Part shown: piece after piece, positions 6,037 to 6,172 of the stretch
Position numbering within the stretch: position 1 is the first letter of the stretch
Layout: each line of letters starts with the position of its first letter
Assembly: GCA_020024055.1 (NCBI GenBank)
Contig: JAHHUI010000075.1
Span: 1-6,172 of the forward strand
Length of the DNA: 6,172 nt
Reading direction: 5' to 3'
DNA from: Spirochaetaceae bacterium
Lineage (GTDB): Bacteria > Spirochaetota > Spirochaetia > WRBN01
Notes under the pieces: model-generated
Database searches by the model: none
The model's input: only the letters and a program-made list of their open reading frames with translations
Told to the model about the DNA's origin: nothing
Translations under genes and position numbers: made by a program

Positions 6037-6172
6037 AAGTAAATCCAACTGGTTCTCTTTTTCTAGTTTGTCTTGTTTTGCTAAGACATACTCAATTCTT
6101 TTAAGTTCTTCCAGTGTCATGGGCTTTTTTTCCAGGGGAATAACATACTTTATTGGCTTTGCTGAAAAGATA
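6013..6172 (-). CDS. Unidentified protein, C-terminal end only (start off the right edge)
   Basis: From the right edge to TAA 6013-6015 the minus strand is open for 52 codons. The peptide has a basic and hydrophobic part (IFSAKPIKYVIPLEKKP) and then a strongly amphipathic, charged helix (MTLEELKRIEYVLAKQDKLE, then a leucine-rich end finishing LIIKN), typical of a coiled-coil or dimerising tail. An internal ATG at residue 18 could be a start of a 35-residue peptide, but only a poor ribosome site (GGAAAAAAAGCCC) precedes it and the frame stays open upstream, so a longer gene is more likely. Its 3' end overlaps the tail of the convergent broken gene by about 24 bases. No family is recognisable from this much. 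Confidence 0.5.
   Translation of the reverse strand, partial: IFSAKPIKYVIPLEKKPMTLEELKRIEYVLAKQDKLEKENQLDLLLDLIIKN

Overview
The window suggests a chromosomal piece of a bacterium, most plausibly an anaerobic or microaerobic spirochaete of the Treponema type. That placement is tentative. It rests on an Rnf-type respiratory gene, a CoA-disulfide-reductase-like enzyme with a cystine carrier, and a dolichol/phytol-kinase-family membrane protein found together, not on a decisive marker gene. No mobile element, CRISPR array or rRNA is visible.

Layout. (1) Positions 1-1550, minus strand: a short RecO-like repair protein, then after 48 bases the first 307 codons of a divergent RnfC, which runs off the left edge. 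(2) Positions 1655-2278, plus strand: a small polytopic protein of the CTP-dependent polyprenol/diacylglycerol kinase family, divergent from recO. (3) Positions 2286-5132, minus strand: a compact two-gene operon. A consensus-like promoter (5104-5132) drives tcyP, a sodium/proton-coupled L-cystine importer. It is followed with no gap by a flavin- and NAD(P)H-dependent disulfide reductase of the CoA-disulfide reductase type, and the operon closes with a clear intrinsic terminator (2286-2319). (4) Positions 5202-5274, plus strand: a complete tRNA-Arg with anticodon CCT. (5) Positions 5275-6172: a visibly AT-richer stretch holding a membrane-anchored protein gene broken by several frameshifts, and the 3' end of an unidentified minus-strand gene entering from the right edge.

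How the genes fit together. The clearest functional unit is cystine import plus thiol reduction: TcyP brings in oxidised cystine, which loads the cytosol with disulfide, and the co-transcribed reductase could return low-molecular-weight disulfides (CoA disulfide or mixed CoA/cysteine disulfides) to thiols. The recO-rnfC pair shows no obvious functional link. The most unusual single-gene observation is that RnfC appears to have lost the glycine-rich FMN-binding loop and the acidic ECEP-like motif while keeping its N- and later C-side landmarks. The broken gene after the tRNA is either a decaying acquired gene or a patch of indel sequencing errors.
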